A stretch of DNA of 64,000 bases, taken from DATELY01 sp035276085. Lineage in GTDB: Bacteria; Pseudomonadota; Gammaproteobacteria; Steroidobacterales; Steroidobacteraceae. The position numbers and the translations under genes were made by a program. The notes below the pieces were generated by a model. It was not told the origin of the DNA and ran no database searches. It saw nothing but the letters and a program-made list of their open reading frames with translations. The first letter of the stretch is position 1. Every line of letters starts with the position of its first letter. This document shows, piece by piece, positions 60,091 to 64,000 of this stretch. The stretch covers positions 1-64,000 of the forward strand of contig DATELY010000126.1 of NCBI GenBank assembly GCA_035276085.1, written 5' to 3'.

Positions 60091-60779
60091 ATACAACGAC
60101 TGGCAATCTGGGAAGCCAAACCCAACAGACCTCGCAACGCGCCGCCACGCGAGTGATGATCGTCGACGATCATGCGCTCCTGCGTGCCGGCGTGCGCGAG
60201 ATGCTTACCGATGAAAGCGATCTGGAAGTGGTGGCGGAGGCAGGCTCGGCCGAAGAGGCTCTGCAGTTACTGCGCGATGGCACGCAAATCGACGTGCTCG
60301 TGCTGGACATCTCGTTACCGGGTCAAAGCGGCGTCGACTTGCTGCGGCAACTGAAGCAAGACCAGCCCGAGATTCAGATCCTGGTCCTGAGCATGCACCC
60401 CGAGAAGAGCTTCGCTGTGAGGCTCATGCGGGCCGGCGCGAGCGGCTACGTTCCGAAGATGATCGTGCCCGACGAATTGGTACGCGCTGTACGCGCAGTC
60501 GGCGCCGGCAAGAGGTACATCACCCCTACCGTTGCCGAGCTGCTTGCGTCAGAGTTCGCGGCGGAAGCGGAAGGTCCGTTACACAACCGCTTGTCAGAAC
60601 GTGAACTACAAGTGTTTACCAGGATTGCACGCGGCATCGCGCCTGCGGCGATGGCTTCCGAGTTGGGCTTGAGCGTCAAGACCGTCAGTACGTATCGAGC
60701 TCGCATACTCGAAAAGATGGGAATGCGAAGCAACGCAGAGATCGCAGCCTACGCAGTACGCAATCATCTGGTGGACTGA
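60087..60779 (+). CDS. LuxR/NarL-family response regulator
   Basis: A 230-residue regulator: receiver about 22-140 (MIVDDHALLRAGVREML, phospho-Asp in VLDISLPGQSG, Lys in GYVPKMIVP) and LuxR-type HTH about 165-225 (LSERELQVFTRIARGIAPAA, LGLSVKTVSTYRARILEKMG). It is the likely target of the CHASE3 kinase at 57386. The start is GTG 60087, overlapping the sigma-54 activator stop (GTGA), with GGAGG upstream; the same frame is open further left inside that gene but is not coding. Confidence 0.94.
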
Positions 60780-60797
60780 AGCTACCGGATCGAGCAT

Positions 60798-61187
60798 GTG
60801 AGCCACGCGCGGGAACTGACTGTCTTTATCGTTGAAGATTCCGCCGTAGTTCGTGAACGGCTGGTCGAAACTATTGACGAGATTCCGCAGGCCCGCATCG
60901 TGGGACACGCGGAGACGGCGGCGGAAGCCCTATCGGCGCTGCCCGAGATCCGTCCGCGTGTCTTGATTCTCGATGTGCAGCTGCGCGAGGGCAGCGGCTT
61001 CAATGTCCTCAAATCCATGCGCGCCCGCAATGTGGATTGGCCGCCCTTGGTGATCGTCGTCACCAACTATCCGCGCGACGACTATCGCGAGATCAGCCGC
61101 AAGTTCGGTGCCAATTACTTCCTGGACAAGGCCTCGGAGTTCGATCAGGTCCGCGAGGCGATGTTGCGGATGTTGGAGACGGCTTGA
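60798..61187 (+). CDS. Stand-alone receiver-domain response regulator
   Basis: A 129-residue single receiver domain: acidic pocket VEDS (residues 11-14, IVEDSAVVRERLVETI), phospho-Asp in LILDVQLREGSG, Thr/Lys positions in VVTNYP and FLDKASEF. No output domain, so it may act as a phosphate sink or by protein contact. The start is GTG 60798 (the ATG two bases earlier runs into a stop). It sits 18 bases after the LuxR-type regulator and closes a four-gene signalling operon. Confidence 0.9.
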   Translation: MSHARELTVFIVEDSAVVRERLVETIDEIPQARIVGHAETAAEALSALPEIRPRVLILDVQLREGSGFNVLKSMRARNVDWPPLVIVVTNYPRDDYREISRKFGANYFLDKASEFDQVREAMLRMLETA

Positions 61188-61264
61188 GGAAGCGGTTAGC
61201 GGTTGGTCAGAAGTGCTTCTTTTTCCGAACCAACCGCCAACCGCTAACCGCCAACCGCTTCTTT
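61188..61264. repeat. CGGTTAGCGG hairpin, locus 9
   Basis: Left arm GAAGCGGTTAGCGGTTGGTC then AGA; right arm GAACCAACCGCCAACCGCTAA continuing CCGCCAACCGCTTC. It uses the same words as locus 7, 18 kb away. It separates convergent response-regulator and CsbD genes, so terminator function is likely. Confidence 0.75.
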
Positions 61265-61265
61265 C

Positions 61266-61487
61266 TCAATGCAGCCTGCGATGCCGACGATAGAATTCGT
61301 CCACTTGCTTACGGGCTTCTTCTTTTTCCCAGCCATACCGTTCCTGCAGCCTGCCCGCGAGCTGCTCGTTGCGACCGACGAGTTCGTCGATCTCCTCCTC
61401 GCTCAAGCGGACCCATTGTTCTTTGATCTTCCCTTTCAGCTGCCTCAAGGCGCCCTGGCTGACATTCCGGACCGTGTTGCGGTTCAT
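61266..61487 (-). CDS. CsbD-like stress protein
   Basis: A 73-residue, highly charged protein with the CsbD-like signature (ALRQLKGKIKEQWVRLSEEE, LVGRNEQLAGRLQERYGWEK). CsbD proteins are abundant under general stress or stationary phase, with no known activity; E. coli YjbJ is the familiar relative. The start is ATG 61487, giving the typical MNRNTV-like N-terminus; a frame extension of 41 codons is rejected. It sits beside the signalling operon above, consistent with a stress-response island. Confidence 0.88.
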   Translation of the reverse strand: MNRNTVRNVSQGALRQLKGKIKEQWVRLSEEEIDELVGRNEQLAGRLQERYGWEKEEARKQVDEFYRRHRRLH

Positions 61488-61651
61488 GAGCTCCTCCACC
61501 GGACTGCGGCGCGTTGCGCGCCCTCGCCTCAAAAGTGCGAATTCCATGCCACGATCCGAGGCGCTTGCATCGGGGTCCCCTGTGCATCCCGGAAGAAATT
61601 TTGTGAGCAACGGGATCTAAGTGCCTTGCCACTGCGTTGAGCTGCCGTTGA

Positions 61652-61780
61652 CGGATATGCGCAGCGCTCTTGAGTGGACCTCCCCGGAAGATGGGGTGGC
61701 ACCCGCTGAGGCCCCATCTCGCCACTCGCTGGAGACTGTGCACCTAAAGGCCACGCTTACTGCGTGGCCTTCTTTTTTTC
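61652..61780 (+). ncRNA. Candidate small RNA with intrinsic terminator
   Basis: A strong plus-strand terminator ends this region (61747-61779), yet no plus-strand gene lies within 550 bases upstream. The preceding 95 bases can fold: GAGTGG (61673) with CCACTC near 61730, enclosing GATGGGG/CCCCATC, and an alternative CCCC-GGAAGAT-GGGG hairpin with GGA in its loop. A weak TTGACG is near 61652. No known RNA family was recognised; 6S, SRP, tmRNA and RNase P do not fit. Confidence 0.4.
61747..61779 (+). terminator. Intrinsic (rho-independent) terminator
   Basis: AAGGCCACGC-TTACT-GCGTGGCCTT forms a perfect 10-bp stem (61747-61771) followed by C and a run of seven T (61773-61779) on the plus strand. 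The minus strand lacks an equivalent T-run. It is the clearest intrinsic terminator in the window. Confidence 0.85.
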
Positions 61781-61842
61781 TCGCCGGGTTGCAGGAATTG
61801 TAAAAAAGGCTCGTTGCGACTGTAACGGCTGGTGATGGGCTG

Positions 61843-61925
61843 CCAGGTGAGCCGGCTGGCGAGCTAGCTTGTTGGCCAGAAGGGTCTGGCGAGGCTTCCG
61901 GCCAGCCGACCAGCAAGCCAGCACG
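61843..61925. repeat. GGCCAGA-apex hairpin, locus 10
   Basis: Left arm GCCGGCTGGCGAGCTAGCTTG then TTGGCCAGA; right arm CTTCCGGCCAGCCGACCAGCAAGCCAGC. One mismatch at the apex relative to other copies (CCGGCC for CTGGCC). It lies downstream of the M28 peptidase and upstream of CsbD, both on the minus strand. Confidence 0.7.
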
Positions 61926-61961
61926 CGCAAGCCTCGGTATCGAATCAGCTGTTACACGCCA

Positions 61962-63614
61962 CTAGTTCTTCCCAAACGCCTGTCCGAAAAAATCTCCGGC
62001 CCGCCAACGCGGCCGCGTGGGTGCGTTCGCAACTTCCACGACCAGTCGACGATTGATGCGTGCGATGTCGGCTGCCGCGGCAAAGTCCATGGGCAGGGAC
62101 AGGTCGTCGCTGGGCTGGTGGTAGTGGCGTTGACGGTATTCCTGCTTCAACGCGGCCATGTCGATCTTGGAATCCTTGCTTTGATTCCCCGCTTGCAACG
62201 CGATGGCAGGGATGCCGCGGCGCATGAACGAAAACTGATCGTTGCGAATGAGCGCCACCTCTTCCGGATTCGGATCGGGGCTCAAGCGATAACCCAACGC
62301 CGTCGCGATGCTGGCGGTCAGCGGGCCGAGCGACGAATTCGACTCGCCGAACGCGATGATGTCCCGTGTCGCTGCGAACGTCATGGGTGTGTCGATGTTG
62401 ATGTTGGCTACGAGCGTGCGTGGTGGCGTGCCGGAATGCGCGACGAAGTAATCCGATCCCAAGAGCCCGCGCTCTTCAGCCGTTACGGCAACGAACACAA
62501 TCGAACGACGCGGTCGCGCACCGGCTGCCACCGTGCGTGCAATCTCGAGCAGCATGCCGACGCCGAGCGCGTTGTCGTGCGCGCCGTTGTAGATCGCGTC
62601 ACCATCGACTGCCGCGCCCTTGCCCAGATGATCGAGATGGGCTGAGACGACGACGAACTCGGATTTCAGCTTGGGATCGGCGCCCTCGAGCAAACCGACG
62701 ACGTTGACGCTGTTCGTGCGCCGCAAGCCGGTCGTCGCGGATAACGTCATCGTGCCCGGCAAGGCAAAGCCCTGCGCAACACCGTTGTCGAGCGCACTCA
62801 CGACGTCTTCGTATGCGTGCTCGGTGCCTTCGAACAAGCGCGGCGCGGCCGCCGGATTGAAACGAAAGCGCAGCTTCAACTCGGGAAAGGAATCGACCGC
62901 CGTGCCGCCGTCATCCAGCCAGCGCATTTGCGGCACCCAGCTCAGCGCCAGGGCACGCTCCCACGGCACGCGTTTGGCATCGTCCGGAGAGTCCACGACG
63001 ATCGCACCGACTGCGCCGTGCTCGACCAGCTTCGACCACTTTCGCAAGCTCCACGAGTGATACGCGCGTGCCGTCGGCGGAAACCGGGCCGGTGCGCCGC
63101 TGAAGATGACGGCGATGCGTCCCGCGACATCGACGTGCTCGAAATCGTTGTACTGCTGTTCCGGCGCCTCGACGCCGAACCCCGCGAATGCCAACGGTGC
63201 GGCGACGTTGGAGTTGCTCGACAGAAAATCCGCGCCCGGCAGATAGTCCGTGCTGTATTCGAACTCGATCGTTTCGTCGTCGCGTGCCAACGTGGCGGAC
63301 GAGCCGGGCAACACCGGCGTCGCTTCCAGTAACGGTACTTGCTGAAACCACGTGCCTTCATCGCCGGCCGGCTTCAAGCCGTACTGCTGCAACTGTGCGG
63401 CCACGTACTTGGCCGCGATCTCATAGCCGCGCGATGCGGCTGCGCGTCCATCCAATAGATCGTCGGCCAGGAACGTCACGTGAGCTTGCAGCGCAGGCGT
63501 CTGGACCGTGGGCGATGCCTGCTGAGCAATCGCTGCCCACGGCGTCAGCAGACAGATCATGACGCTCCACGCACGTTGCAACGGCGGGGACGAACACGGC
63601 AGTGCGAAGGGCAT
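61962..63614 (-). CDS. M28-family zinc metallopeptidase with PA insert
   Basis: A 550-residue exported peptidase: signal peptide about 1-30 (ending AIAQ), N-terminal catalytic half, a PA-type insert (about 145-290, VAGRIAVIFSGAP), then the M28 core. Zinc ligands are H in VSAHLDHLG, bridging D in GAHDNALG, the general base EE in VTAEERGLLGS, D in NINIDTP and H in RHYHQPSDD. It is probably an aminopeptidase or a di-zinc hydrolase acting in the periplasm. ATG 63614 is the only start giving the signal. Divergent from an NlpC/P60 gene. Confidence 0.92.
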   Translation of the reverse strand: MPFALPCSSPPLQRAWSVMICLLTPWAAIAQQASPTVQTPALQAHVTFLADDLLDGRAAASRGYEIAAKYVAAQLQQYGLKPAGDEGTWFQQVPLLEATPVLPGSSATLARDDETIEFEYSTDYLPGADFLSSNSNVAAPLAFAGFGVEAPEQQYNDFEHVDVAGRIAVIFSGAPARFPPTARAYHSWSLRKWSKLVEHGAVGAIVVDSPDDAKRVPWERALALSWVPQMRWLDDGGTAVDSFPELKLRFRFNPAAAPRLFEGTEHAYEDVVSALDNGVAQGFALPGTMTLSATTGLRRTNSVNVVGLLEGADPKLKSEFVVVSAHLDHLGKGAAVDGDAIYNGAHDNALGVGMLLEIARTVAAGARPRRSIVFVAVTAEERGLLGSDYFVAHSGTPPRTLVANINIDTPMTFAATRDIIAFGESNSSLGPLTASIATALGYRLSPDPNPEEVALIRNDQFSFMRRGIPAIALQAGNQSKDSKIDMAALKQEYRQRHYHQPSDDLSLPMDFAAAADIARINRRLVVEVANAPTRPRWRAGDFFGQAFGKN

Positions 63615-63733
63615 GCGGAAGGCGTGGTCCGATGATGTATTTGGAATGGCGGCGAGCTTAAGCCAAGGTCTCGCGGCGAGTCATCCAGCGGGTTAATCTG
63701 GCTTTCAGTTGCGGCCTGTTGAAGTTCAGCACG

Positions 63734-64000
63734 ATGACCTTGCGAATCGCCTGTTCGGCTCTGCTGGCCAGTATGCTCATTGGCCTGCTGAACGGCTGCG
63801 CATCCGCGCCGCCGCAGGGTGGGGCTGCAGCGAGCGAGCCCATGGCCGGCCGCGGAGAGGAAGTGGCCCTGCGTGCGTTGGCGATGATCGGCACGCCGTA
63901 TCAGTACGGCGGCAACGGGCCGGAGAACTTCGACTGCAGCGGACTCGTGCAGTACATCTATCGTGGCGTCGGCATCGAAGTGCCGCGAACGGCTGCCGAG
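63734..64000 (+). CDS. NlpC/P60-family lipoprotein (partial, runs off window)
   Basis: The first 89 codons of a cell-wall hydrolase: signal with lipobox LLNGC (Cys near 22), a Gly/Ala/Pro linker, then the start of an NlpC/P60 domain (LALRALAMIGTPYQYGGNGP, with catalytic Cys in FDCSGLVQYIY). Such enzymes cleave peptide bonds in peptidoglycan stem peptides. The catalytic His and third residue lie beyond the window edge. The start is ATG 63734; upstream in-frame codons have no signal. Divergent from the M28 gene, 119 bases away. Confidence 0.9.
   Translation, partial: MTLRIACSALLASMLIGLLNGCASAPPQGGAAASEPMAGRGEEVALRALAMIGTPYQYGGNGPENFDCSGLVQYIYRGVGIEVPRTAAE

Noticed and set aside
62560..62620. 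GAHDN in the M28 peptidase as a mutated zinc site
   Set aside because: The residue before Asp in this motif varies across M28 enzymes; the bridging Asp itself is present, so activity is not in doubt on this ground.

Overview
This is a GC-rich, gene-dense chromosomal window carrying 52 protein-coding genes, the last of which runs off the right edge. No rRNA, tRNA, phage or transposase gene was seen. Gene content (DNA polymerase II, exonuclease III, RND efflux, CstA/YbdD, MHYT- and CHASE-type sensor kinases, TonB receptor, pirin/azoreductase, maleylacetoacetate isomerase, c-di-GMP proteins) points to a free-living, aerobic, metabolically versatile gammaproteobacterium, perhaps of the Steroidobacter/Nevskia/Xanthomonad side of the class. 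That placement is inference from gene content only. Many genes are translationally coupled by 4-base ATGA/GTGA overlaps.

Layout. 0-3.5 kb: 2OG-Fe oxygenase-like protein, then pirin and azoreductase divergent from a LysR regulator. 3.6-8.6 kb: exonuclease III, then a YkgJ/polB/alcohol dehydrogenase operon. 8.7-13.5 kb: GAF-PAS hybrid kinase, then a small lipoprotein and a 748-residue secreted protein of unknown family. 13.5-21.5 kb: a hairpin-rich intergenic region, DUF1993 protein, MHS transporter, LplT-PlsC fusion, and a NitT/TauT-like ABC transporter without a binding protein. 21.7-31.1 kb: a signalling block with a TonB receptor / YfiR / CHASE8-type hybrid kinase operon, a ROK-type kinase with rearranged motif order, an MHYT hybrid kinase and a PilZ protein. 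31.3-42.2 kb: TPR protein, PLD-type lipoprotein, beta-helix-like lipoprotein, GGDEF-EAL protein, and a hydrolase/NatA/NatB operon. 42.2-50 kb: small Cys-rich protein, HD hydrolase, VNG-repeat protein, RND pump with a divergent MarR regulator and a 34-bp perfect palindrome, zinc-ribbon protein and bactofilin. 50-55.8 kb: YbdD/CstA, AI-2E-family permease, a double-VOC protein with a histone-H1-like tail, maleylacetoacetate isomerase. 56-61.5 kb: an envelope/stress signalling island (BON lipoprotein, coiled-coil lipoprotein, CHASE3 kinase, receiver-less sigma-54 activator, LuxR-type and stand-alone response regulators, CsbD). 61.6-64 kb: a possible small RNA with an intrinsic terminator, M28 peptidase, and the start of an NlpC/P60 lipoprotein.

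The most unusual non-coding feature is the intergenic repeat content. Ten loci carry hairpins with a conserved GGCCAGA-type apex whose arms are built from different short tandem words. There are also a CCCTCCCC/GGGGAGGG palindrome family (two copies of which form the C-terminus of an ABC ATPase gene), a 93-bp dispersed repeat, a roughly 150-bp duplicated block, a run of five hairpins in 150 bp, and a 307-bp MITE-like element with 34-bp terminal inverted repeats ending 8 bases before a kinase start codon. The strongest protein-level oddities are the VOC-histone-tail fusion, the apparently circularly permuted ROK kinase, and a YfiR operon in which a histidine kinase occupies the position of the usual diguanylate cyclase.
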